DNA from: Bacillota bacterium
GTDB lineage: Bacteria; Bacillota; Clostridia; Oscillospirales; Acutalibacteraceae
Direction of reading: 5' to 3'
DNA: 5,669 bases
Assembly (NCBI GenBank): GCA_023401495.1
Contig: JAEXDU010000095.1
Span: forward strand, 1 to 5,669
The translations under genes and the position numbers were made by a program. The notes under the pieces were generated by a model. It had not been told where the DNA came from. It saw only the letters and a list, made by a program, of their open reading frames with translations, and made no database searches. Below, one piece after another: positions 1-4,768 of this stretch (position 1 is the stretch's first letter; every line of letters starts with the position of its first letter).

Positions 1-17
1 CCTTTGGCGAATCTTTG

Positions 18-45
18 CTTCCTTTCTTTTCGTCAAGAAAGGAAG
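18..45. repeat. Perfect inverted repeat, 11-bp arms
   Basis: The arms at 18-28 (CTTCCTTTCTT) and 35-45 (AAGAAAGGAAG) are perfectly complementary around a 6-nt loop, TTCGTC. The hairpin lies at the left edge of the non-coding repeat block. Its right arm leads into sequence resembling the end of the following repeat unit (GGAAG..CCTGCCCCGG against GGAAGAAGTCCTGCCCGG at 165-182). It has no clear T-tract beyond the stem, so a terminator role is unproven. The function is unknown. Confidence 0.6.
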
Positions 46-310
46 GGCCTGCCCCGGCCTGAGGGGCAAGCCTGCGCTAGCAGACAGGCTGCGTCTGTAC
101 GCACGCGAGAAACCCCGCAGAGAAAACAACCCGCTCTCTCGCGAACGAAAAACCTCTGTCAAATGGAAGAAGTCCTGCCCGGTATGAGGGCGCAAGCCCC
201 GTGCCAACAGGCAAGCTACATCTGCACGCACATCGCGAGAAACCCCGCAGAGAAAACCACTCACTCTCTCGCAAACGAAAAACTTCTGTTAAATGGAAGA
301 AGTCCTGCGC
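38..310. repeat. Tandem non-coding repeat, two copies about 130 nt apart plus a partial copy
   Basis: Copy A spans about 61-180 and copy B about 186-310. Two long blocks are identical at an offset of exactly 130: a 23-nt block (105-127 and 235-257, containing GAGAAACCCCGCAGAG) and an 18-nt block (161-178 and 291-308, AAATGGAAGAAGTCCTGC). A shorter stretch at 38-60 resembles the 3' end of the unit. Inside copy A, CGCGAGA (104-110) pairs with TCTCGCG (137-143). In copy B the matching pair is GCGAGA (235-240) and TCTCGC (267-272), so a stem is kept although the loop has changed. A spacing of 130 is not a multiple of three, so the copies are read in different frames. This argues against a repeat protein and for a DNA or RNA element. 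Open reading frames on both strands through here are low-complexity Arg/Ser/Pro-rich translations without a good ribosome binding site. The block could be a dispersed intergenic repeat family or a structured transcript. Confidence 0.75.
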
Positions 311-374
311 CAGCAGAAACTCTGTGGTGAAAGCGTAAAGAAAAACTCGCCTTTAAAACCAAACATCCAAACAA

Positions 375-406
375 AAAAACAGATGCCTTAAACAGCATCT
401 GTTTTT
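375..406. terminator. Bidirectional Rho-independent terminator after the nitrilase gene
   Basis: The 12-nt arms AAAAACAGATGC (375-386) and GCATCTGTTTTT (395-406) pair around an 8-nt loop. The A-tract at 373-379 becomes the U-tract of the minus-strand transcript. It lies 18 nt past the stop of the minus-strand amidase gene and so closes the perR-amidase operon. The plus-strand T-tract would equally stop any transcript coming from the repeat region. Confidence 0.85.
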
Positions 407-424
407 CTATCCTCATTTTCATTC

Positions 425-1264
425 TCAAGAATGCGAGATTTCTTCCAACCGGTAGATATCTGTACGGCGGTTCTCCATCGTCTGCATGCGCGCACGCACA
501 CGGTCGAGGTAATCCAGATCGATCTCCGCCATCGTAACGCCCGGCTCTTCCTTTGCACGGGCAATCACCGTGCCCCAGGGGTCTATGACCATACTGCTCC
601 CAAACGCCGTCAGACGGGCATTACGGCCAATCTGGTTAGGGGCGATCATATAGCAGCTGTTCTCGATCGCTCTCGCCCGCAGAAGCGGTTCCCAATGATC
701 CTTGCCGGTGGGCAAGGTGAAATTCGAGGGATTGAACAAAATCTGTGCGCCCCGCTCCGCCATCAGGCGGTAAACCTCCGGAAAGCGCAGGTCGTAGCAG
801 ATGGCAAGACCAAACACGCCCAACTCCGTTTCTACCGTCACGATGCTGTCACCCGCGGCTACCTCCTCCGATTCCCGCACCGCCTTGCCGGTGGGCAGAA
901 TAATATCGAAGGTATGCAGCTTGCGGTATTTCGCCAGCAGCTCGCCCTTTGGGGAAAACAAAAAGCTGGTGTTGTACACGCGGGAATCCCCCGGGATTTT
1001 TTCGGCCCAGCTTCCGCCGTGGATATAGACTCCAAGCCGTTTGGCCGCATCGGAAATACGCTGGTACGTTTCCCCCGACTCGTCTTCCGCGAAATCCGAC
1101 GCAGGCAGAGAGGCCCCAGCGATCACATTCATATTCTCCGTTAAAACCACCAGACGGGCGCCGTTTTCAGCGGCCTCTTGAATATAGCCGCAGATCCGGT
1201 TCAGATTCTCTTCTTTATCCTCACCGGAACTCAGCTGTACAATGCCGACTTGATATTTCCTCAT
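425..1264 (-). CDS. Carbon-nitrogen hydrolase, Nit1/Nit2-like amidase
   Basis: This is a 279-aa nitrilase-superfamily enzyme, the usual size for one catalytic domain. Enzymes of this superfamily hydrolyse amides through a Glu-Lys-Cys triad, all visible here: Glu43 (VLTENMN), Lys115 (KYRKLHTFD) and Cys156 (AICYDLRFPE). The conserved HWEPLLRARAIEN (190-202) and DPWGTVIA segments are also present. The KLHTFDI and ICYDLRFPE signatures place it near the Nit1/Nit2 group, which repairs deaminated glutathione or acts as omega-amidase on alpha-ketoglutaramate. The exact substrate cannot be read from the sequence. No signal peptide is seen, so it should be cytoplasmic. The ATG at 1264 is supported by AGGAGG (1271-1276) with 6-nt spacing. 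The gene begins only 18 nt after the perR-like gene without a terminator between them, so the two are probably co-transcribed and may share peroxide or metal control. A terminator follows at 375-406. Family assignment is firm; the precise reaction is uncertain. Confidence 0.93.
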   Translation of the reverse strand: MRKYQVGIVQLSSGEDKEENLNRICGYIQEAAENGARLVVLTENMNVIAGASLPASDFAEDESGETYQRISDAAKRLGVYIHGGSWAEKIPGDSRVYNTSFLFSPKGELLAKYRKLHTFDIILPTGKAVRESEEVAAGDSIVTVETELGVFGLAICYDLRFPEVYRLMAERGAQILFNPSNFTLPTGKDHWEPLLRARAIENSCYMIAPNQIGRNARLTAFGSSMVIDPWGTVIARAKEEPGVTMAEIDLDYLDRVRARMQTMENRRTDIYRLEEISHS

Positions 1265-1282
1265 CCGAGTCCTCCTGAAAAA

Positions 1283-1690
1283 TCAGCGTGTTTCACTCTG
1301 TGCTTTCAAGCAGTCCGGGCAGATTCCATAAAAGACCAGACTGTGGGAATGAACCTGCAGTCCGCAGCTGCGCGACATCTGCTGATCAACAGAATCCGGC
1401 AGAATCTGGTATTTCAAATCTTTCACGGCTCCACACTGCTCACAGATGAAATGCTCGTGCGGATCGACAATGGCATCAAAGCGCTCCTGCCCGTTTACTA
1501 CACCGACACTGACAATCTTACCTTCCTCTTTGAAGCGGGAAAGATTGCGGTACACGGTGCCCAGGCTTAAATCCGGATATTCCAGCTTGAGCTGCTGGTA
1601 GATCCATTCTGCAGTGGGATGGGTGTCGGTGTTCATCACCACATCCAAAATCGCTTTTCTTTTTCGGCTGAAATTCTGACGTCTCTGCAT
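1283..1690 (-). CDS. perR: Fur-family transcriptional regulator, PerR-like
   Basis: The 135-aa product is a typical Fur-family length. It has an N-terminal winged helix (HPTAEWIYQQL, then LGTVYRNLSRFKEEG as recognition region) and a C-terminal dimerisation and metal domain. Numbered from the ATG, the structural zinc site is Cys83, Cys86, Cys124 and Cys127 (CEQC and CPDC). The regulatory metal ligands of Bacillus PerR (His37, Asp85, His91, His93, Asp104) align with His24, Asp72 (ERFD), His78, His80 (PHEH) and Asp91 (VKDL). Aspartate rather than glutamate at the last site favours PerR, the Fe/Mn-dependent peroxide sensor, over Fur or Zur. The start is chosen as the ATG at 1690, because GAAAGG (1700-1705) lies 9 nt upstream. 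A GTG at 1696 would add two residues but sits only 3 nt from that site. The gene heads an operon with the amidase and has a strong promoter overlapped by a Fur/Per-type inverted repeat. The PerR subtype is by residue pattern only. Confidence 0.9.
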   Translation of the reverse strand: MQRRQNFSRKRKAILDVVMNTDTHPTAEWIYQQLKLEYPDLSLGTVYRNLSRFKEEGKIVSVGVVNGQERFDAIVDPHEHFICEQCGAVKDLKYQILPDSVDQQMSRSCGLQVHSHSLVFYGICPDCLKAQSETR

Positions 1691-1715
1691 AAGCACAATC
1701 CTTTCAAAAGAAAAC

Positions 1716-1743
1716 GATAATCATTATTTTTCTTATGATTATC
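1716..1743. promoter_or_regulatory. Fur/Per-box-like operator in front of the perR-like gene
   Basis: Perfect 9-nt arms GATAATCAT (1716-1724) and ATGATTATC (1735-1743) flank a 10-nt T-rich spacer. Each half matches 11 of 14 defined positions of the 15-nt Fur consensus TGATAATNATTATCA: GATAATCATTAT on the left and ATTATCA on the right. Two overlapping half-conserved boxes could therefore bind two dimers. The right arm overlaps the -10 hexamer (1741-1746) of the minus-strand promoter, and the rest covers the expected transcription start, which is the usual position for repression. Autoregulation is the inference. Whether this is a Fur- or Per-specific box cannot be decided here, because GATAAT resembles the Fur form and TTATAAT the Bacillus Per form. 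Confidence 0.75.
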
Positions 1744-1769
1744 ATATCATGATATTAGCGGAATGTAAA
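1741..1769 (-). promoter_or_regulatory. Sigma-A type promoter of the perR-amidase operon
   Basis: On the minus strand TTTACA (1769-1764) is followed after exactly 17 nt by TATGAT (1746-1741). Each hexamer matches its consensus (TTGACA, TATAAT) at five of six positions. Transcription should start near 1734, giving a leader of about 45 nt before the ATG at 1690. The -10 overlaps the inverted-repeat operator at 1716-1743. A perfect 12-bp palindrome ATATCATGATAT (1744-1755) also falls between the two hexamers and across part of the -10. Confidence 0.75.
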
Positions 1770-1783
1770 GATTCCGATTTCTT

Positions 1784-1812
1784 TTTTATCACCGGGACTT
1801 GCAACATACAGG
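1784..1812 (+). promoter_or_regulatory. Possible sigma-E-dependent promoter of sigK
   Basis: CATACAGG (1805-1812) matches six of eight positions of the sporulation sigma-E -10 element CATACANT, counting N as free only at its own place. TTTTATC (1784-1790), 14 nt upstream, is a weak version of the -35 element. A start near 1820 would leave a leader of about 40 nt before the sigK ATG. In Bacillus, sigK is first transcribed by sigma-E, so such an element is expected. CATAAAATG (1823-1831), with AC 17 nt upstream (1804-1805), also resembles the sigma-K -10 CATANNNTA and could serve autoregulation. No good sigma-A promoter was seen for sigK. Confidence 0.35.
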
Positions 1813-1859
1813 CTGTCGGGCGCATAAAATGCAAAAAACACCGAAAAGAGGGATGTTGC

Positions 1860-2546
1860 ATGTTGCTGTCCTTGCTGCGGGAAGCTATTTCGAATCTGCT
1901 GTTCTTTGTGCTGCACGTAACCGGGAACGGATCGTTTCCTCGCCCGCTTTCCGCACAGGAAGAACGCGAATACCTGGAACGATGGAAAAACGGCGACACA
2001 AAGGCGCGCAGTAAACTGATTGAGCACAATCTGCGCTTGGTTGCCCACATTATCAAAAAGTACTACTCGAATCTCAACGACCAGGAGGACTTGATCTCTA
2101 TAGGCACGATCGGGCTCATCAAAGCGATTGACAGCTTTAATAGCGACAAGGGAATCCGGCTGTCAAGCTATGCGGCCCGATGTATTGAAAACGAGGTTTT
2201 AATGTTTTTCCGCAGCGGGAAGAAGAGCGCTCAGGACATCTCCCTGAACGAGCCCATCGATACGGATAAGGATGGCAATACGCTGACTCTGATCGACATT
2301 ATGTCTACGGAAGATAATATTGTCGATAACCTGGACTGCAAAATTAAATCAGAACAACTGAAGAAATACATTTGCCAATCCCTCTCCCCGAGAGAGAGAA
2401 CCATTATCGAGCTGCGCTATGGTCTGAACGGGCAGGCACCGCTAACACAGAGGGAGGTTGCGTCTGCGCTGGATATTTCCCGCTCTTATGTATCGCGCAT
2501 TGAAAAGAAAGCTCTGGGAACCCTGCTCAAGCAATTTGACAAATAA
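1860..2546 (+). CDS. sigK: RNA polymerase sporulation sigma factor sigma-K (pro-sigma-K)
   Basis: The 228-aa product is the late mother-cell sigma factor, which directs spore coat and maturation genes. It aligns along its length with Bacillus SigK as I recall it: FPRPLSAQEEREYLE (26-40), IEHNLRLVAHI (54-64), EDLISIGTIGLIKAI (76-90, region 2, core binding and -10 recognition), YAARCIENE (104-112), SLNEPIDTDKDGN (128-140), then region 4 with LTQREVASALDISRSYVSRIEKKAL (195-219), the -35 recognition helix-turn-helix. Residues 1-20 (MLLSLLREAISNLLFFVLHV) are hydrophobic and match the pro-sequence removed by the SpoIVFB membrane protease, so activation by processing is likely. The start is the ATG at 1860, with AAGAGG (1847-1852) 7 nt upstream. 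An in-frame ATG at 1749 would extend the protein with unrelated residues and overlaps the promoter region. The frame is unbroken, so no skin-type element interrupts it. It ends with LKQFDK, shorter than the basic tail of Bacillus SigK. Confidence 0.96.
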   Translation: MLLSLLREAISNLLFFVLHVTGNGSFPRPLSAQEEREYLERWKNGDTKARSKLIEHNLRLVAHIIKKYYSNLNDQEDLISIGTIGLIKAIDSFNSDKGIRLSSYAARCIENEVLMFFRSGKKSAQDISLNEPIDTDKDGNTLTLIDIMSTEDNIVDNLDCKIKSEQLKKYICQSLSPRERTIIELRYGLNGQAPLTQREVASALDISRSYVSRIEKKALGTLLKQFDK

Positions 2547-2551
2547 AAGGG

Positions 2552-2575
2552 TTCGGTTAGAAAACCGAAATTTTT
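2552..2575 (+). terminator. Rho-independent terminator of sigK
   Basis: The 7-bp stem TTCGGTT (2552-2558) and AACCGAA (2563-2569), with loop AGAA, is followed by ATTTTT (2570-2575). It starts 5 nt after the sigK stop codon. The stem is short and the U-tract modest, so some read-through to the stronger hairpin at 2677-2720 is likely. Confidence 0.75.
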
Positions 2576-2676
2576 CCCATATTATACCATAATAATCTAA
2601 CTTAGTAAAGAGAAATATGAATCAATTCTATTTTTGATTTCACTTATCTTCAAACATAACCATGCTCTCTGTTTTA

Positions 2677-2720
2677 AAAAGGCCCGGGAAAAAGCGATTG
2701 TGCTTTTTCCCGGGCCTTTT
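2677..2720. terminator. Strong bidirectional terminator between sigK and the membrane-protein gene
   Basis: The 19-nt arms at 2677-2695 and 2702-2720 are perfectly complementary around the 6-nt loop GATTGT. The core GGCCCGGGAAAAAGC is flanked by A and T tracts on either side. It therefore gives a GC-rich stem plus U-run in both directions. It serves as backup for sigK on the plus strand and as the terminator of the minus-strand gene ending at 2755. Confidence 0.9.
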
Positions 2721-2754
2721 CTGCTTTTCGGTAAATGAGAGAATAAAACAAATA

Positions 2755-3048
2755 TTAGAACAATCTTATGGAAATTGCTCTCACCACCGATAGAAGGATC
2801 ATGATTGAAAAGAGAATCAGAAATTTTTTGTCCTTCCATAGAGCATTATTTGGCCCGTATTTTCTGGTAAGATAATACATATAAGCCAATAATAGTATCA
2901 GTAAAAGAATCTCTATTCCTGTCCTCCAGGGTGAAAAAAATAATGCCCTGTAAGGAGCAGGAAGAAGATTGATGAAAATCATGACCAACAGCCATAGGAT
3001 CGCAAATACGATAACCTGATACCATTTCTTTTTGACTGTCTGATTCAT
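2755..3048 (-). CDS. Small three-helix membrane protein of unknown function
   Basis: I do not recognise this 97-aa protein. It shows three hydrophobic stretches at about 10-28, 43-60 and 75-92, separated by short polar loops (RALFFSPWRTG, TRKYGPNNALWKDKK). The basic N-terminus (KKK at 6-8) predicts an inner N-terminus. By the positive-inside rule the loop TRKYG..WKDKK would be cytoplasmic and the C-terminus outside. No catalytic motif, Cys pair or lipobox is visible. The ATG at 3048 has AAAGG (3054-3058 read on the minus strand) 5 nt upstream. The gene is monocistronic, closed by the symmetric terminator at 2677-2720, and divergent from the padR operon with a 240-nt gap. I could not identify its promoter with confidence; TTATAA at about 3082-3087 on the minus strand is a possible -10 without a good -35. 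It is supported as real by its ribosome binding site, hydrophobic pattern and terminator. Confidence 0.75.
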   Translation of the reverse strand: MNQTVKKKWYQVIVFAILWLLVMIFINLLPAPYRALFFSPWRTGIEILLLILLLAYMYYLTRKYGPNNALWKDKKFLILFSIMILLSVVRAISIRLF

Positions 3049-3110
3049 AAAGTCCTTTCTCCCTTCTCCCTAATATTTTCCTTTATAACGAATCGTAAAC
3101 AGAGCTTTGC

Positions 3111-3122
3111 TTCGCCGGCGAA
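3111..3122. repeat. Perfect 12-bp palindrome in the divergent intergenic region
   Basis: TTCGCCGGCGAA is a perfect, GC-rich palindrome in otherwise AT-rich sequence, 63 nt upstream of the minus-strand membrane-protein gene. It could be an operator for that gene, but no cognate regulator can be named. Confidence 0.4.
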
Positions 3123-3209
3123 TCAATATAGCCTCATCCCCATTCACGAAAGATTGTATCAAATCAATAAAACCATCAGTTTAACTACAATATACTCCTT
3201 AAAAATAAG

Positions 3210-3227
3210 TATGTAAACAATAACATA
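3210..3227. promoter_or_regulatory. Candidate PadR operator (ATGT-N8-ACAT)
   Basis: TATGT (3210-3214) and ACATA (3223-3227) form an inverted repeat with an 8-nt spacer. ATGT-N8-ACAT is the half-site pair described for PadR-family repressors such as LmrR/PadR. The site directly abuts the -35 hexamer (3228-3233) of the promoter reading into the padR gene, so bound protein would hinder RNA polymerase. Autorepression of the whole operon is the inference. The AT-rich context makes chance matches easier. Confidence 0.55.
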
Positions 3228-3255
3228 TTGATTTCTAAATAAATTTGGGTATAAT
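3228..3255 (+). promoter_or_regulatory. Promoter of the padR operon
   Basis: TTGATT (3228-3233) and a perfect TATAAT (3250-3255) are separated by 16 nt. The expected start near 3262 gives a leader of about 27 nt carrying the ribosome binding site AGGAG at 3275-3279. The -35 is only a partial match (four of six). The upstream PadR-type site touches it. Confidence 0.75.
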
Positions 3256-3288
3256 AGAATTATTCTTACTACTTAGGAGATTAGTCGC

Positions 3289-3681
3289 TTGCCTAGAGAA
3301 AAGGACACTACAACAAAAAGCGGAACCCCGGCCGGGATGAAGGAATTGCTCAAAAAAGCAACGACAGACATGCTGGTATTATTTTTGCTGCGTCAAAAAC
3401 CAATGTACACCTATGAAATGATGCAGGAAATCGAAAAGCTCAGTGGCGGAGTTCTCACCTTCAACACGTTATACATTGCGATTTATCGCCTTCAGAAATA
3501 TGGCTATTTAACAGAATCGGACAAAGTCCTTTCTGAAGATAACCGCATGCGCATTTACTTCTCCATTACAGAAGAAGGAAAAACGTATTTGGATAATATT
3601 ATTTCGGAATATGCGCTCATTACAAACACGATTGACCATATTCTGTCGATAGAGCGACCATTTTCGAAAGAAGAGAGGTAA
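3289..3681 (+). CDS. PadR-family transcriptional regulator
   Basis: The 130-aa protein has the PadR winged-helix fold at about residues 25-105: MLVLFLLRQKPMYTYEMMQEIEK (28-50), the recognition helix region LTFNTLYIAIYRLQKYGYL (56-74), and the wing RMRIYFSITEEGKTYL (86-101). The last part (to 130) is a short helix for dimerisation, as in PadR subfamily 2. These proteins are usually repressors that respond to small molecules or cell-envelope stress; the ligand is unknown. The start is the TTG at 3289, because AGGAG (3275-3279) lies 9 nt upstream. The next in-frame ATG (3337) lacks such a site and would remove 16 mostly polar residues. It is first in an operon, 3 nt before the HAAS-like membrane protein gene, and probably controls itself through the ATGT-N8-ACAT site upstream. 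The rare start codon suggests low expression. Confidence 0.93.
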   Translation: MPREKDTTTKSGTPAGMKELLKKATTDMLVLFLLRQKPMYTYEMMQEIEKLSGGVLTFNTLYIAIYRLQKYGYLTESDKVLSEDNRMRIYFSITEEGKTYLDNIISEYALITNTIDHILSIERPFSKEER

Positions 3682-3684
3682 ACC

Positions 3685-4080
3685 GTGGGATTAGAAAAAG
3701 AGCTGAACCGTTACTATAAGGAAATCAAAAGGCACCTGACGTGCCCTAAAAAAGAGCAGGAAGAGTTCCTGACCGAAGTTCATCATCTGGTTGACGACTT
3801 TTTGGGGAATCAGCCGGAGGCTTCCTACGCGGACCTAGTGGAAGCCATTGGGGAGCCCGGCGAGCTTGCGGCCACCATGCTGAAAACCCTGCCGGATCAA
3901 ACGGTAGTACAAACATACCGCAGAAAGCGAAAAATGCGTACCGGCATCATCATTGGTTTTCTTGTGCTGGTGATCGCCGCACTGTGCTTCCTTATCGACT
4001 ACATAGGACATATGCGATATAATACAGTTATTACGGAAGAAACCACCACGATCATTGAACCTGAAACAACTGTCAGTTAA
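3685..4080 (+). CDS. HAAS/DUF6120-like single-pass membrane protein
   Basis: The 131-aa protein begins with a cytoplasmic helical region (about 1-70), LEKELNRYYKEIKRHLTCPKKEQEEFLTEVHHLVDDFL then DLVEAIGEPGELAATML. This has the HAAS-like pattern (DUF1700/DUF6120 type) that is regularly encoded next to PadR regulators in Clostridia. A basic stretch RRKRKMR (79-85) precedes one membrane helix (about 87-107), which fixes the N-terminus inside. The 24-residue outer tail (108-131) is Thr/Glu-rich: YNTVITEETTTIIEPETTVS. The GTG start at 3685 follows the padR stop by 3 nt, and AGAGAGG (3672-3678) lies inside the end of padR, so translation is probably coupled. The role is not known. HAAS-type partners are thought to work with the PadR regulator or as membrane sensors; that is inference. 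The tail resembles the N-terminus of the secreted protein encoded next, suggesting a physical or functional link. Confidence 0.85.
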   Translation: MGLEKELNRYYKEIKRHLTCPKKEQEEFLTEVHHLVDDFLGNQPEASYADLVEAIGEPGELAATMLKTLPDQTVVQTYRRKRKMRTGIIIGFLVLVIAALCFLIDYIGHMRYNTVITEETTTIIEPETTVS

Positions 4081-4113
4081 AGCAGCAGCGAAAGTGAATA
4101 AAATTAATTTTTC

Positions 4114-4120
4114 AGGAGGT
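4114..4120 (+). promoter_or_regulatory. Near-perfect Shine-Dalgarno of the secreted-protein gene
   Basis: AGGAGGT lies 7 nt before the ATG at 4128, the strongest ribosome binding site in the window. The two upstream operon genes use TTG and GTG starts with weaker sites. This suggests that the secreted protein is made in large excess over its regulators from one transcript. No terminator is seen in the 47-nt gap at 4081-4127. Confidence 0.8.
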
Positions 4121-4127
4121 TCCAATC

Positions 4128-4637
4128 ATGAAGAAATTATTTTCTAGTCTCTTAGCGGCAGTAATGGCAGTTTCCATTCCCCTTTCCGTCTCTGCACAGG
4201 AGGCAAAGCAACCCCTTTCAGCTGAACCCAGGACAGTAATCACCACCGAATATTTAGGAAACGGTATCACCGTAGAGACCAAAACAACTACCGAATCTGT
4301 CAATAAAATCTCGAACTTGAAAGCTGTAGCGGCTGCTGCTAAAACCTCTTCCCGCAGCTCTACACGTTCAAAAACCTATAAGGACAACGGTAAAACTATA
4401 GCTACTGTTACTTTAAAGGCAACCTTCCAGTATGACGGTTCTTCCGCCTGGGTGACCAAGAAAAGCGCCAGCCATACTACCAAAAGCGGCTGGAGCTATG
4501 GGAGCGAATCTCTCAGCGCCAGCGGCGATACGGCATATCTTTCGGCGGTGCTGACACAACGTGCCGGCGGAATCTCTACTGGAACAGTTGACGTTGATAT
4601 CTCTTTAAGCTGCTCGCCGACTGGACAGATTTCTTGA
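4128..4637 (+). CDS. Secreted protein of unknown function, last gene of the padR operon
   Basis: The 169-aa protein has a clear signal peptide: MKK, a hydrophobic core (LFSSLLAAVMAVSIPLSV), and a likely signal peptidase I cut after SVSA (Ala23|Gln24). No lipobox, LPXTG motif or membrane anchor is present, so the mature protein of about 146 residues should be released or held at the envelope by binding. The mature N-terminus is Thr-rich (TVITTEYLGNGITVETKTTTES, 36-57) and is followed by a Ser/Arg/Lys-rich linker (KTSSRSSTRSK). The C-terminal half (about 85-169) alternates hydrophobic and polar residues (TIATVTLKATFQYDG, AYLSAVLTQ, TGTVDVDISLSC) as in a small all-beta domain. There is one Cys, at 162, so no internal disulfide. 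I do not recognise the family. Similar small exported proteins next to PadR/HAAS pairs seem to recur in Clostridia, but this is memory, not a search. A terminator follows at 4725-4768. Confidence 0.85.
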   Translation: MKKLFSSLLAAVMAVSIPLSVSAQEAKQPLSAEPRTVITTEYLGNGITVETKTTTESVNKISNLKAVAAAAKTSSRSSTRSKTYKDNGKTIATVTLKATFQYDGSSAWVTKKSASHTTKSGWSYGSESLSASGDTAYLSAVLTQRAGGISTGTVDVDISLSCSPTGQIS

Positions 4638-4724
4638 TGCAATATCTCTAACAAATAGTCATTTTTAGCTAACGGCAATGATCACTGCGCTGCGCAATTC
4701 CAAATAAACTGAAAAAGTAAACAT

Positions 4725-4768
4725 AAAAAAGCTGCACCAGACTTTAAAAAGTCTGGTGCAGCTTTTTT
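4725..4768. terminator. Strong bidirectional terminator between the padR operon and the rRNA operon
   Basis: The 21-nt arms at 4725-4745 and 4748-4768 are perfectly complementary, with core GCTGCACCAGACTTT. The 2-nt gap in practice means an A/T-rich loop. A and T tracts at the two ends give U-runs in both directions. It ends the plus-strand padR operon 88 nt after its last stop. For the minus strand it begins immediately after the encoded CCA of the last tRNA and ends the rRNA-tRNA operon. Confidence 0.92.

Noticed and set aside
105..257. CRISPR-like repeat
   Set aside because: Only two copies of the 23-nt block exist, 130 nt apart, and the sequence between them is itself similar; there are no unique spacers.
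4..330. Open reading frames across the left repeat block on both strands (4-330 plus, 77-274 minus)
   Set aside because: They run through a 130-nt repeat whose copies fall in different frames, have low-complexity Arg/Ser/Pro-rich translations, and lack a convincing ribosome binding site.
431..1144. Long plus-strand reading frame opposite the amidase gene
   Set aside because: It is an antisense shadow; the minus-strand frame encodes a complete nitrilase-family enzyme with its catalytic triad and ribosome binding site.
1691..1696. GTG at 1696 as start of the perR-like gene
   Set aside because: It is only 3 nt from the GAAAGG site; the ATG at 1690 has 9-nt spacing.
1749..1859. Upstream ATG for sigK at 1749
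   Set aside because: It would add 37 residues unlike any sigma-K, overlaps the perR promoter, and lacks a ribosome binding site, whereas the ATG at 1860 has one at good spacing.
2597..2839. Minus-strand 80-aa frame overlapping the symmetric terminator
   Set aside because: It crosses the strong terminator hairpin and overlaps the better supported membrane-protein gene in another frame.
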